Of a stretch of 34,022 bases of DNA, positions 1 to 7,756 are shown piece by piece. The notes under the pieces were generated by a model, which was given only the letters and a program-made list of their open reading frames with translations, ran no database searches and was not told the origin of the DNA. The translations under genes were made by a program, and so were the position numbers. How positions within the stretch are numbered: the stretch's first letter is position 1; the number at the start of each line of letters is the position of its first letter. Source of the stretch: JBDZUZ01 sp040255445 (GTDB lineage: Bacteria; Planctomycetota; Phycisphaerae; Phycisphaerales; UBA1924). The stretch lies in NCBI GenBank assembly GCA_040255445.1, contig JBDZUZ010000018.1:1-34022 (forward strand). Reading direction: 5' to 3'.

Positions 1-1
1 C

Positions 2-1159
2 CTCGCCCTCACCGCCCTCTGCGCCACCACCCTCCTCGCCCAGCCCGACCCGGCCCCCTCCGACCAGTGGCGCACCGTCACCACCCCCGCCAACCAGCAA
101 CTCGCCTACCGCCTCATCCCCGCCGATTCGCCCTCCGCCACTCAATACATCCTCCTCCTCCCCCCGGGCGCACAGAACCGCGAGATGGTCGATGTCGCCG
201 TCTCCCTTTACATCCCCGACGACGCCGCCGCCCGCGGCTGGACCGTCCTTGCGCCCACCGCCCTCGCCGGCTCCGCCATGCTCAACGACGCCAGCGAGAT
301 CTGGACACTCGTCAACACCGTCCTGGGTCCCGATGCCTCCGTCCACATCGTCGGCATCAGCAACGGCGGCCGCGTGGCCTTCCCTGTCGCCCTCGCCGCG
401 CCCGACCGTGTCCGCTCCATCACCGTCCTCCCCGGCCACGCGCACGATGCCGCCACCGCGCAGCAGCTCCCGCGCCTCAAGAACATCCCAACGCACATCA
501 TCGTCGGCGAGCAGGACGATGCCGCGTGGGTCACCGCCGCCAAGCGCACGCACGAGATCCTCGCCAGCGCCGGCGCTCCCGCGACGCTGAACCTCCGCGC
601 CGGCGACGGTCACCGCATCAACATCTCCGCCGGCGAACTGCTCGCGCACGTCGAGTCAACCAACCGCGCCAGGCAGTCCGCCGCGGACCGCGCGTCGGCC
701 GACACCGCGATCCGCGCCACGCTCGATGCGCTCCACGATGCCGCCTCCCGCGCCGATGCCCAGCGCTACTGGTCGCTCTTCGCCCGCGATGCGGTCTTCC
801 TCGGCACCGACCCCGCCGAGCGCTGGACGCTCGACCAGTTCAAGCAGTACGCCAACCCGATCTTCGGCTCCGGCCGCGGCTGGACCTACCAGCCCGTGCG
901 CCGCGCTGTGACCGTCGCCCCCGATGCCCAGACCGCCTGGTTCGATGAGGACCTGGCCAACGCCAAGCTCGGCCTCTGCCGCGGCACCGGCGTATTGGTC
1001 CGGGAACAGGGGATCTGGAGAATCGCCCAGTACAACCTCACCGTGCCCGTTCCCAACGACCTCATGCCGCGGGTCATCGACATCGTCCGCGAAAAACAGG
1101 CCCCGGGCGACTTCGACAGGGCCGACCCCACCCAGAGCCCTACCGGCCGACCCAGATAA
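2..1159 (+). CDS. Exported alpha/beta hydrolase fused to a SnoaL-like domain (5' partial)
   Basis: The frame is open from the window edge, and the first codons read as the end of a signal peptide (LALTALCATTLLAQ), so the true start lies upstream. The N-terminal half looks like an alpha/beta hydrolase: a nucleophile elbow GISNGG (Ser at base 359), then EQDDAAW and a GDGHR segment that could supply the acid and the histidine. This resembles dienelactone-hydrolase or feruloyl-esterase-like proteins. From about base 695 the chain changes to an NTF2/SnoaL-like fold (AIRATLDALHDAASRADAQRY, later GTGVLVREQGIWRIAQYNLT), typical of SnoaL_3/DUF4440 domains that bind small ligands. Both domains should be in the periplasm or outside. 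The substrate cannot be read from the sequence. The fusion is real in frame, with no stop or shift between the halves. Confidence 0.8.
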   Translation, partial: LALTALCATTLLAQPDPAPSDQWRTVTTPANQQLAYRLIPADSPSATQYILLLPPGAQNREMVDVAVSLYIPDDAAARGWTVLAPTALAGSAMLNDASEIWTLVNTVLGPDASVHIVGISNGGRVAFPVALAAPDRVRSITVLPGHAHDAATAQQLPRLKNIPTHIIVGEQDDAAWVTAAKRTHEILASAGAPATLNLRAGDGHRINISAGELLAHVESTNRARQSAADRASADTAIRATLDALHDAASRADAQRYWSLFARDAVFLGTDPAERWTLDQFKQYANPIFGSGRGWTYQPVRRAVTVAPDAQTAWFDEDLANAKLGLCRGTGVLVREQGIWRIAQYNLTVPVPNDLMPRVIDIVREKQAPGDFDRADPTQSPTGRPR

Positions 1160-1384
1160 ACCCCTCTTCTGCCCCTCTGTCTGAGGGATTTTTCAGCCGG
1201 CCCGGACGCATCCGTCGCGGATCGACATCGAAACTTGATGGAAACACAGCCTTGAAAACGGCACCGATGTGCTACTCTCTGGGCTGGAGATTGAGAGATC
1301 TGTGACCCCGGCGCCTGCCAGATGCGGGCTTTGGGGTCCGTGCATTCGTCCGGCGGAACCGCCGCCGGCGGAGGAGACAGGACA

Positions 1385-2032
1385 ATGACCATCGCCAAGA
1401 CCCTCGCCCTCGTGGCGGCCGCCGGCATCACCAGCGCGGCCTCGGCCGAGATCATCAGCTTCAACGTCAGCCTGCCGCTGCAGGCGACGAACTGGCAGCA
1501 GACCATCCAGGTCCCGCAGTTCAACCCCGCGCTCGGCATCCTCATGAGCGTGACGCTCGAGGCGCAGGTCAACGTCGAGACCGCCCTGCGGTTCGAGAAC
1601 CTGGGCGCGACCGGCGCGAACTACAGCGGCTCGGTGCAGTACGCCGCGACGCTCCTCCGCCCCGACAACACCATCCTCGTCGCGGTCACCGACAGCGCGC
1701 TGCGTGACGGCGCGCTGGCGCCGTACGACAACATCACGGACTTCGCCGGCCCGTCGGGCACCATCGCCAATGTCGCGATCGCCCCGGCCGAGTCGTCGAT
1801 GACCGAGGCCGCCGCCGACCTGACCGCCTTCACCGGCCTGGGCACCATCGGCCTCCCCGCCACCGCCACGGCTCAGAGCACGCTGAACATGTCCAGCGGC
1901 CGCGCTGTCATGGGCACCTCCACCATGGCCGGCATGGATGTCACCGTGACCTACGAGTACGTGATCCCGGCCCCGGCCGGCGCCGCCCTCCTGGGCCTCG
2001 CCGGTATCGCGGCCTTCCGCCGCCGCCGCTGA
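1385..2032 (+). CDS. PEP-CTERM-like exported protein
   Basis: A 215-residue protein with an N-terminal signal peptide (MTIAKTLALVAAAGITSAASA) and a C-terminal sorting tail: VIPAPAGAALLGLAGIAAF followed by RRRR. That tail has the order proline-rich motif, hydrophobic helix, basic cluster seen in PEP-CTERM/exosortase substrates. The middle is rich in Thr, Ala and Ser and looks like a beta-rich surface protein of unknown function. I chose ATG 1385 rather than the in-frame ATG at 1322 because GGAGGAGA (from 1370) sits just upstream and the signal peptide then starts at residue 1. A weak promoter-like pair (TTGAAA at 1252, TACTCT at 1273) has too short a spacer to be trusted. A strong terminator follows the gene. 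No exosortase gene is in the window. Confidence 0.85.
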   Translation: MTIAKTLALVAAAGITSAASAEIISFNVSLPLQATNWQQTIQVPQFNPALGILMSVTLEAQVNVETALRFENLGATGANYSGSVQYAATLLRPDNTILVAVTDSALRDGALAPYDNITDFAGPSGTIANVAIAPAESSMTEAAADLTAFTGLGTIGLPATATAQSTLNMSSGRAVMGTSTMAGMDVTVTYEYVIPAPAGAALLGLAGIAAFRRRR

Positions 2033-2062
2033 TCGCATCGCCGGTCAGAGCAACGAATCCCA

Positions 2063-2099
2063 CGCGGCCGGAGCACCTGCTCCGGCCGCGTTCGCTTTT
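2063..2099 (+). terminator. Rho-independent terminator of the PEP-CTERM gene
   Basis: A perfect inverted repeat (2063-2074 with 2079-2090, CGCGGCCGGAGC and complement) closes on a 4-base loop and is followed by TTCGCTTTT. It lies 31 bases after the stop codon, so it should end the 1385-2032 transcript and separate it from the esterase gene downstream. Confidence 0.8.
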
Positions 2100-2138
2100 G
2101 CGTCACGCCGATCCGCGAGAATCGATTACCCTGCCCAC

Positions 2139-2936
2139 ATGCACGCACTCGCACTCACCGCCATCGCCGCTTCATGCCTCCTCGCTTCCGCGCCCGGCAC
2201 AACGACAACGATTGCAAGCAACGACACGGCAAGCACCATGCACGCACCCGCCCAGCAGAACCCCAACCCCGCCGACCGCGGCTTCCTCGCCCGCTCCGTC
2301 ACGGTCGATGGCGAGGAGTACCGCTACGCCGTCTATGTGCCGCGCGACATGGATCTGTCCAAGCCCGCGCCGGTCATCGTGTTCCTCAACGGCCGCGGCG
2401 AGTGCGGCCGTGACGGCTGGAAACAGATGGCCGTCGGCCTCGGACCCGCGGTGATGTTCAACCACGGCCGCTGGCCCTTCATCATCGTCTTCCCGCAGAA
2501 GCCCGATCAGCAGTCGGCGTGGGAGGACCACACGGCCATGGTCATGGCCACGCTCGAGAAGACCCGCGCCGAGTTCAACACCGACCGGGCACGCACCTAC
2601 CTCACCGGCCTGTCGCAGGGCGGGCACGGCACCTGGGCGATCGCCGCCGAGAATCCGGGCGTCTTCGCCGCGATCGCGCCGGTCTGCGGCTACGGCGATG
2701 CCGAAGCGATCGCCGCGGGCCTGACCACCACCCCGGTCTGGGCCTTCCACGGCGAGCGTGATGATGTGGTCCTGCCCGAGCAGTCCAAAGCGATCGTCGC
2801 CGCGCTCCGCGCGAAGGGGGCAACCCCCGAGCCCAAGCTCACGCTCTTCCCCAACGCCAACCACAACTCGTGGGACCCGGCCTACGGCACCGCCGAGCTG
2901 CCCGCCTGGCTGCTCAGCCACCGCCTCCCCGAGTGA
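2139..2936 (+). CDS. Exported esterase of the PHB-depolymerase/prolyl-oligopeptidase-like type
   Basis: A 265-residue alpha/beta hydrolase with a signal peptide (MHALALTAIAASCLLASAPG). The catalytic triad can be proposed from the sequence: Ser159 in GLSQGG, Asp208 or Asp209 in HGERDDVV, and His242 in PNANHNSWD. The N-terminal YRYAVYVPRDMDLSKPAPVIVFLNGRG pattern (oxyanion-hole strand) and the GLSQGGHGTW elbow match single-domain esterases annotated as PHB depolymerase family or carboxylesterase, often acting on feruloyl or acetyl esters of polysaccharides. The exact ester is not determined. It is probably transcribed alone: a terminator precedes it and a minus-strand operon converges on it. 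Confidence 0.85.
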   Translation: MHALALTAIAASCLLASAPGTTTTIASNDTASTMHAPAQQNPNPADRGFLARSVTVDGEEYRYAVYVPRDMDLSKPAPVIVFLNGRGECGRDGWKQMAVGLGPAVMFNHGRWPFIIVFPQKPDQQSAWEDHTAMVMATLEKTRAEFNTDRARTYLTGLSQGGHGTWAIAAENPGVFAAIAPVCGYGDAEAIAAGLTTTPVWAFHGERDDVVLPEQSKAIVAALRAKGATPEPKLTLFPNANHNSWDPAYGTAELPAWLLSHRLPE

Positions 2937-2944
2937 GGCTCCCC

Positions 2945-2986
2945 AAAAACAATCCACCCGCGGCCGTGTTACCGAACCGCGGGTGG
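2945..2986 (-). terminator. Terminator of the minus-strand nuoE operon
   Basis: An inverted repeat with 10-bp arms (2954-2963 and 2977-2986, CCACCCGCGG and complement) lies between the convergent esterase and minus-strand genes. Read on the minus strand, the hairpin is followed by ATTGTTTTTGG, a U-rich run. On the plus strand it is followed by CGCACAGAAAGG, so termination is expected mainly for the minus-strand transcript. Confidence 0.65.
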
Positions 2987-3114
2987 CGCACAGAAAGGAG
3001 CAGGGGGGTCAGATGCGCGGGTTGCCCCGCGCGCACTGGCTTCGACCCTGTGCGCCGGCCGGATTCGGCATCGGATTTCAGTCTCGGGTGAAATTCTGCA
3101 GCCGCCGCCGCGGC

Positions 3115-3348
3115 TCAGCGTGCGGGCCTGTCCGGCCCGCCATCGGTCGGCTCGACCTCGATTTCTTCGATCGTGGTGCGGCGGACGGTCACCCTGCCGC
3201 GGGGTGTATCGCGGACCTCTTCGTCCACTTCGCGCCGGATCTCGCGCTTCTGCGTCGGCTGGTCCGTGGGCCCGGTCAGACCCTTCCAGATGTGGCCGAA
3301 GAACGACCCCAGCGCCCGGGGCAGCGGCTTCTTGTCATCGGCGGCCAT
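3115..3348 (-). CDS. Small conserved-looking protein of unknown function downstream of nuoE
   Basis: A 77-residue protein that I do not recognise. It starts at MAADDKKPLPRALGSFFGHIWKG, with an AAGGGGA ribosome site just upstream; a longer in-frame reading would run back into nuoE and is unlikely. The first third holds a short amphipathic stretch (ALGSFFGHIWKGL). The rest is highly charged and repetitive (REIRREVDEEVRD, RRTTIEEIEVEP), suggesting a beta-hairpin or flexible tail. It follows nuoE by 32 bases on the same strand and precedes the operon terminator, so it is probably co-transcribed. No membrane segment or metal-binding motif is visible. Confidence 0.6.
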   Translation of the reverse strand: MAADDKKPLPRALGSFFGHIWKGLTGPTDQPTQKREIRREVDEEVRDTPRGRVTVRRTTIEEIEVEPTDGGPDRPAR

Positions 3349-3380
3349 GCCCGTCCCCTTCCCGTCGCGCGGCGGCCCGG

Positions 3381-3926
3381 TCAGTGGTGCGCGTGGGGCT
3401 CGTCGGTCACCTTGTCGAGCAGCCCGGCGATCATCTCCGGCTTCACGTTCTCGTGGAGCGTCTCGTCGATGAGCATCGCCGGCGCGGTGCCGCAGGAACC
3501 CAGGCACTCGAGCTCGATCAGGGTGAACTTGCCGTCGTCGGTCGTCTCACCGACATCGATCCCCAGCTTGTCCTTGACGGCCTGGGTGATCTCCTTCTGG
3601 CCGCAGAACTCGCAGGCGATCGAGCGGCAAACCGAGACCAGATGCCGGCCCTTGGGCTTGAGCCAGTACTCCTCGTAGAACGAGGCGGTGTCGAGCACCT
3701 CAGCCGGCGACAGCTTGAGGAAGGTCGCCGCCTCCATCATCGCCTGCGGCGGGATCCAGCCGTACTCGTGCTGGAGCATGTGGAGGGTCGGCAGGAGCGC
3801 GGCCAGGGTGGTCTCGTACCGCGGCAGGTAGTCGCGGGTGAGCTTCTCTTTCATCGCGGCCGTCAGGTACGGCTCATCGCGATGATCGATCTTCATCGTG
3901 CCAGAGTTCTTGGTGATCCAGGCCAT
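3381..3926 (-). CDS. nuoE: NADH-quinone oxidoreductase subunit E (NuoE, 24 kDa type)
   Basis: A 181-residue thioredoxin-like 2Fe-2S protein. The N-terminal helical part (LAALLPTLHMLQHEYGWIP, then AEVLDTASFYEEYW) and the cluster ligands Cys100, Cys105, Cys141 and Cys145 (CRSIACEFCG and ECLGSCG) match the NuoE/HoxE family. In complex I this subunit holds cluster N1a and pairs with NuoF; related proteins serve NAD-reducing hydrogenases and formate dehydrogenases. Odd point: an extra Cys108 lies next to the first pair, and no nuoF, nuoG or hydrogenase gene is adjacent, the upstream neighbour being a multicopper oxidase. GGGAG lies 5 bases before the ATG. Confidence 0.9.
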   Translation of the reverse strand: MAWITKNSGTMKIDHRDEPYLTAAMKEKLTRDYLPRYETTLAALLPTLHMLQHEYGWIPPQAMMEAATFLKLSPAEVLDTASFYEEYWLKPKGRHLVSVCRSIACEFCGQKEITQAVKDKLGIDVGETTDDGKFTLIELECLGSCGTAPAMLIDETLHENVKPEMIAGLLDKVTDEPHAHH

Positions 3927-3965
3927 GGGGGCTCCCGTGAGGCGGGATGGTAGGGGGGTGGGGAG

Positions 3966-4061
3966 GTGGTCGCGTGGTCAAGCGGACGCGTGTTCACGTG
4001 CGGGGGCGTCGATCGCAACTGCCTTTCACGCGACCACTTGGCCACGTGACCACTCGACCAC
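3966..4061. repeat. Inverted arrays of a degenerate 8-base unit (GTGGTCGC type)
   Basis: Between nuoE and the oxidase gene, three 8-base units run in tandem at 3966-3989 (GTGGTCGC, GTGGTCAA, GCGGACGC). Four units in the opposite orientation run at 4030-4061 (GCGACCAC, TTGGCCAC, GTGACCAC, TCGACCAC). The best arms, 3966-3976 and 4027-4037, pair perfectly over 11 bases around a 50-base spacer. No U-run follows on either strand, so this is not an ordinary terminator. Confidence 0.7.
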
Positions 4062-4068
4062 TCTTGCC

Positions 4069-5601
4069 TCACGGCGCCACATAGAAGTTCCGCATCATCC
4101 CCATGTCCTCGTGCTCGAGGTTGTGGCAGTGGTACATGAACAGGCCCGAGTAGGTGGGCGGGTGGGAGAGGATGCGGACCGTCTCGCCCGGCCAGACCAT
4201 GACCGTGTCCTTGAGGCCCCGGTCGACGAAACCGTCCTTGACGGTCTCGTACGACGCCTCCCAGCCCGGCGCGAGCGAACGGGAGAGCACGCGGAACTGC
4301 GGGCCGTGCAGGTGCATCGGGTGCGCCTGGGCGTTGCTCGCGGTGTTGACGAACTCCCAGATCTCGGGGCCGACCTTGGACACGATCTCCCACGGCTCGT
4401 AGCCCATCATCGTGAACGACAGGCCGTTGAATCGCCAGTGCCCGCCGCTGTTGGTGATGTTGATCACCCGGGGGTTGAGAGCGTTGACGGCGTACGCCTC
4501 GTCAAAGCCGACATTGTCCAGGTACGACTCGGCGAGGTAGTTGGGGAGTTGGCGCGTGTCGGTCTCGTTGCGGTCGATCGAGAAGGTCGCGATGTCGAAG
4601 GCGCTCCCCTGCGGCAGCGGGATCGACGGGCCCGTCAGCGTGTACGGCTGGTTGACGAGCTTGAGCTGCTGTCCGACCGAGTAGCGACGCAGGTCGACCC
4701 AGAGCTCGAGCCGCTCGCCCGGGCCCAGGATCGCGAAGGGCATCTTCATCGGGCGCGTCAGGAGGCCGCCGTCGGTCCCGATGATGTACAGCGGGGAGCC
4801 GTCGCTGAAGCCCAGCTTGTAGATGCGCGAGTTGGAGCCGTTGAGGATGCGCACGCGGTAGGGCCGCGTCGCGGCGGAGACCGTGTAGTTCGGCTTGCCG
4901 TTGACGAGGATCGTGTCGCCGTACGAGCCCGCCATGCCGCGGACCTGGTAGACGAACTGGTTGCTGGCGTTGAAAGTGCGGTCCTGGATGACCATCACGA
5001 GGTCCTGCTCGCCGCTGGGCAGGTTGAGCAGGGCTTCCTTGTCATCGTGCACGATCATCACGCCGGCCAGCCCGTTCTGGACCTGCACCGCGGTGCGCAT
5101 GTCCGGGTGCGGGTGGTACCAGTAGGTGCCCGCGCGGTTGTGGATCTCGAAGTCGTACTCGTACCGCCCGCCCGCGCCCACGGCGTACATCGGGTGCCCA
5201 TCGTCCTCCGCCGGCGCATCGATCCCGTGCCAGTGGGTGATCGTGTCCTCGGTGAGGTTGTTGTTGAGCCCCACCCGCAGCCGCTGCCCGTTCCACAGCC
5301 GAAAGACCGGGCCCAGGTACGAGTCGTTGAGCGTCGCGAGCGTGTTGGCCGGGCCGCTGGTGAGCGAACCGGTGTACTTCCAGACGTTCGTCAAGGCCCC
5401 GGCGCGGACATTGGCCGTGCCCGCAGCGCAGGTCAGTTCGACCACCGCATCGGGGATTGGACCAGCCAGGGCGCGGCGGGGGAAGGCCAGCGACGAAGCG
5501 CCGTACGCCGCCGCGGCGAGCCCGGCCGAGAGGCGGGCGGTCGAGGCGAGGAAGCGGCGGCGGGAGATGGCGGAGGGATCAACCGGTCTTTCGATCGACA
5601 T
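4069..5601 (-). CDS. Multicopper oxidase with Tat signal
   Basis: A 510-residue three-cupredoxin-domain oxidase. All copper ligand motifs are present: HWH 123-125, HPH 163-165, HPMHLH 427-432, and HCHNLEHEDMGM 491-502 with Cys492 and axial Met502 for the type 1 site. The N-terminus carries a twin-arginine signal (SRRRFLAS, then a hydrophobic stretch), which fixes the start at 5601; longer readings add unlikely residues. The architecture resembles CotA, bilirubin oxidase and CueO enzymes. No Met-rich insert of the CueO type is obvious, so phenol or metal oxidation is open. It would act in the periplasm after folding and copper loading in the cytoplasm. No clear Shine-Dalgarno sequence precedes the ATG. 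Confidence 0.9.
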   Translation of the reverse strand: MSIERPVDPSAISRRRFLASTARLSAGLAAAAYGASSLAFPRRALAGPIPDAVVELTCAAGTANVRAGALTNVWKYTGSLTSGPANTLATLNDSYLGPVFRLWNGQRLRVGLNNNLTEDTITHWHGIDAPAEDDGHPMYAVGAGGRYEYDFEIHNRAGTYWYHPHPDMRTAVQVQNGLAGVMIVHDDKEALLNLPSGEQDLVMVIQDRTFNASNQFVYQVRGMAGSYGDTILVNGKPNYTVSAATRPYRVRILNGSNSRIYKLGFSDGSPLYIIGTDGGLLTRPMKMPFAILGPGERLELWVDLRRYSVGQQLKLVNQPYTLTGPSIPLPQGSAFDIATFSIDRNETDTRQLPNYLAESYLDNVGFDEAYAVNALNPRVINITNSGGHWRFNGLSFTMMGYEPWEIVSKVGPEIWEFVNTASNAQAHPMHLHGPQFRVLSRSLAPGWEASYETVKDGFVDRGLKDTVMVWPGETVRILSHPPTYSGLFMYHCHNLEHEDMGMMRNFYVAP

Positions 5602-5838
5602 GGAGAACGGCTCGCACGCGTTGGGAGAGGGGTCGGACGGAGGGGTCGTACCAGGTCGGTCCACCCACTCCGGATTCGAAGCACACAGACATTCAGAGCC
5701 ACAACGCCGCATCCGGAACCGGGCGCGGCGGTTGCAAGGGTGGATCGGTCAATGGTACGAGCGGGAACCCTATCTGGTGCATGAAAATCGGGGTTTGGGC
5801 GGGTTATCGGGGCACACCGGAGATCCCCAAGGGGTGGA

Positions 5839-6687
5839 CTACCGGTCGAGACCCGCAAGGAACTCTCGAAAGAACCCAGCCGCATCCGCCCGCAGCTCGG
5901 AGCTGCCTGTCCCGAGGAACGCGGCCACTCGCCCGGGCCCCAGACCCCCGCCCTCGCAGAAATCCTGCCTGATGGTCCGGGCCGCGGACTCGATCTGGGC
6001 GTGCGGCCGCAACCGTCCGAGGCGTTGCCCCAGTTCGCGCGCCTCCTGCTGGTAATGGCGGAGCAGGTAGTACATGTCGTACGCGTCCTTTTCGCTTCCG
6101 CGGCCAGCGAATGCGATCGCCTTCAGCGCGATGAAGGCGGCGGGTCCGCAGACGCGGACTTCTCGCGCAGTCCTGGTCCCCGCGTTGAGTTCATCTTCGA
6201 TCGTGACCAGCACGGAATCGCGGAACGCGAGATCCAGGCCCGGGATGATGAATGCAGCGAAGTCCGGCTGAAGATTGCGCAGGCGGCCGCCGCGGTCGTC
6301 GGCCGCGGACGGGGCGATCAGGAAATCGATCGTGATGCCATCGGGCGAACGCCAGCGCTGCGAGGTCTGGCGTCCGGTCTCATTGCGGTCCGCCGCGAAG
6401 CCGGCATGGCGGAGGCGATCGGCGATCTGTTCGTATCGGCCTTGGTCGAGAACCGCGAGTGACAACCCGAGATCGAGATCGATGGTGCCAACGTGCGCTT
6501 CCGACGCCGAACCAGCGGGCACAAGCAGTGATGGAACGAGCCCGCCCGCGACGCACCAGTCATCGCGGAAGTCGCCGAGCCGTGTCGCGACTTCGAGGCA
6601 GGTGCGTCGCACCGCCGCGGCATAACCGGGGTTGTAGCTCGCGGCGCCTCGCCGTCCGGCGTGCGGGCCGACATCGTTCACATCCAT
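5839..6687 (-). CDS. AbiEii-type nucleotidyltransferase toxin
   Basis: A 282-residue protein of the DNA-polymerase-beta-like nucleotidyltransferase superfamily, AbiEii/AbiGii type. Visible motifs are VAGGL (residues 46-50), TIDLDLGL (68-75, with Asp70 and Asp72 as likely metal ligands), TIDFLI (Asp121, third acidic residue), and KDAYDMYYLLR (200-210), the family's C-terminal signature. Family members are the toxin of type IV AbiE systems; some transfer nucleotides to RNA and block growth, and several give phage resistance. It overlaps the upstream gene by 10 bases, so translation is probably coupled to the antitoxin. The family call is firm; the toxic activity here is inferred. Confidence 0.85.
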   Translation of the reverse strand: MDVNDVGPHAGRRGAASYNPGYAAAVRRTCLEVATRLGDFRDDWCVAGGLVPSLLVPAGSASEAHVGTIDLDLGLSLAVLDQGRYEQIADRLRHAGFAADRNETGRQTSQRWRSPDGITIDFLIAPSAADDRGGRLRNLQPDFAAFIIPGLDLAFRDSVLVTIEDELNAGTRTAREVRVCGPAAFIALKAIAFAGRGSEKDAYDMYYLLRHYQQEARELGQRLGRLRPHAQIESAARTIRQDFCEGGGLGPGRVAAFLGTGSSELRADAAGFFREFLAGLDR

Positions 6688-7709
6688 GGCAGGCGCCGCT
6701 CCTTCAGATGCTCCGCAGCTTCGGTCGCCCGCTCGGGCAGGTCCGCGAGGTCGAGGTAGGTCTGAACAGCGCTCACGCAGCGCAGGCCATCTACTTCACC
6801 CGCGCCTTGGAAGACGCCGGGATCGCGGGGTCGGACCAGCCATAGGTTCGCGCCGTCCTCGTCATCGCGCCAGCCCAGCGGAGCGAGCACGCTCTCAGAA
6901 ACAGCATCGCGTATATACACCGTCACCAGCCGGAATGCCGCGAAGGGAGCGAGCCGCCACGCCGCGGCGAGTCCGGTGAAGGCGTGGTCGACCCGATTCC
7001 GGGAGAAGGCGAGCGAGAGCTTTCCCGCGAGTTCCTCACCGGACCGGCTCGGCAGATGCCCCATGGTGATGTCGTGGGACATGAATTCGTAACGCTCGCG
7101 CCACGCATGGAACAGAAGCGCGGGGTCGCGCGCCCGCAGAGCCCGGTGCTCGTTTCGCTCGATGAGCCCGTCCGACTCGAGCCTCTTGCAAACGCGGCTG
7201 ACATACCCGGGCCCGAGGTCGACCGCAGTGGCGATCTCGTGCTGCTTCCACCAGCGGGCGGGATCGAGGAGCATCAGGTGGGCGATGCGCGAGCCGGCCG
7301 GCGCGAACACCGAGCTCGGACGCCCTCGCTTCAGGAACAGGTTGGGTCTTCCCGAGATCCGCAGCACGAGCGGCGGGGCGACGACGTTCGCGTTGCCGGA
7401 GAGGTCGATGAAGCCAACGCCCAGGTCCTTGCAGATCTGGGCGCCGACGGGACCCATGTATGGAACCACCACGACGGGGACCGCTTGGGCCCCGCCTTCG
7501 GCCGAGCGACGCTTCGCGGCCGCCGCGGCTGCCGCGACATCGGCCGCGCGAGCCTGGCCACGGGCCTCGATCAACAAGGTGCGGTCACCAAGGCGGACGG
7601 TGAAGTCGGGGCCAGGAGCCGAGCGCCCTCTCAAGAGGCGAGGCCGCATGCCTGCCAGGTCTTCGATGACCTTCAAGAGGGGGTCAAGCATGTCGTCGGC
7701 GCGGGCCAT
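6678..7709 (-). CDS. AbiEi-family antitoxin / autorepressor with N-terminal nuclease-like domain
   Basis: A 343-residue protein. A winged helix-turn-helix occupies about residues 143-190 (HEIATAVDLGPGYVSRVCKRLESDGLIER), the DNA-binding part of AbiEi antitoxins. The segment before it (residues 20-120) has DFTVRLGDRTLLIEAR followed by PVVVVPYMG and FIDLSGNANV. The last two are typical of the AbiEi_2-like family, and the first resembles the core of a PD-(D/E)xK fold with EAR in place of ExK. ATG 7709 is preferred to GTG 7715, which would lie inside the promoter. The gene overlaps the toxin gene by 10 bases. Regulation is likely by binding the large palindrome directly upstream. Confidence 0.8.
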   Translation of the reverse strand: MARADDMLDPLLKVIEDLAGMRPRLLRGRSAPGPDFTVRLGDRTLLIEARGQARAADVAAAAAAAKRRSAEGGAQAVPVVVVPYMGPVGAQICKDLGVGFIDLSGNANVVAPPLVLRISGRPNLFLKRGRPSSVFAPAGSRIAHLMLLDPARWWKQHEIATAVDLGPGYVSRVCKRLESDGLIERNEHRALRARDPALLFHAWRERYEFMSHDITMGHLPSRSGEELAGKLSLAFSRNRVDHAFTGLAAAWRLAPFAAFRLVTVYIRDAVSESVLAPLGWRDDEDGANLWLVRPRDPGVFQGAGEVDGLRCVSAVQTYLDLADLPERATEAAEHLKERRLPWM

Positions 7710-7716
7710 GTTCACT

Positions 7717-7744
7717 AAAATATCGGAGTTGACGATCCTGTCAA
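7717..7744 (-). promoter_or_regulatory. Promoter of the AbiE operon, near-leaderless
   Basis: On the minus strand, TTGACA (7744-7739, consensus -35) is followed after 16 bases by TATTTT (7722-7717). The expected start of transcription is about base 7710, one or two bases before the ATG at 7709. No Shine-Dalgarno sequence fits in between, so the mRNA is predicted to be leaderless or nearly so. The site is AT-rich in a GC-rich genome, which makes chance agreement less likely. Confidence 0.7.
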
Positions 7745-7756
7745 CAGCGGTATTTT
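7729..7756 (+). promoter_or_regulatory. Mirror-image promoter facing away from the AbiE operon
   Basis: Because the AbiE control region is palindromic, the plus strand carries the same elements: TTGACG (7729-7734), a 16-base spacer, then TATTTT (7751-7756). It would read toward the small membrane protein gene at 7888. Activity is inferred from symmetry alone. Confidence 0.4.

Noticed and set aside
1252..1278. TTGAAA ... TACTCT as promoter of the PEP-CTERM gene
   Set aside because: The spacer is only 15 bases and the second box matches the consensus at three positions.
3898..5784. A 628-codon open frame on the plus strand opposite the oxidase and nuoE genes
   Set aside because: It is the antisense shadow of two well-recognised genes in GC-rich DNA and its product has no domain-like pattern.
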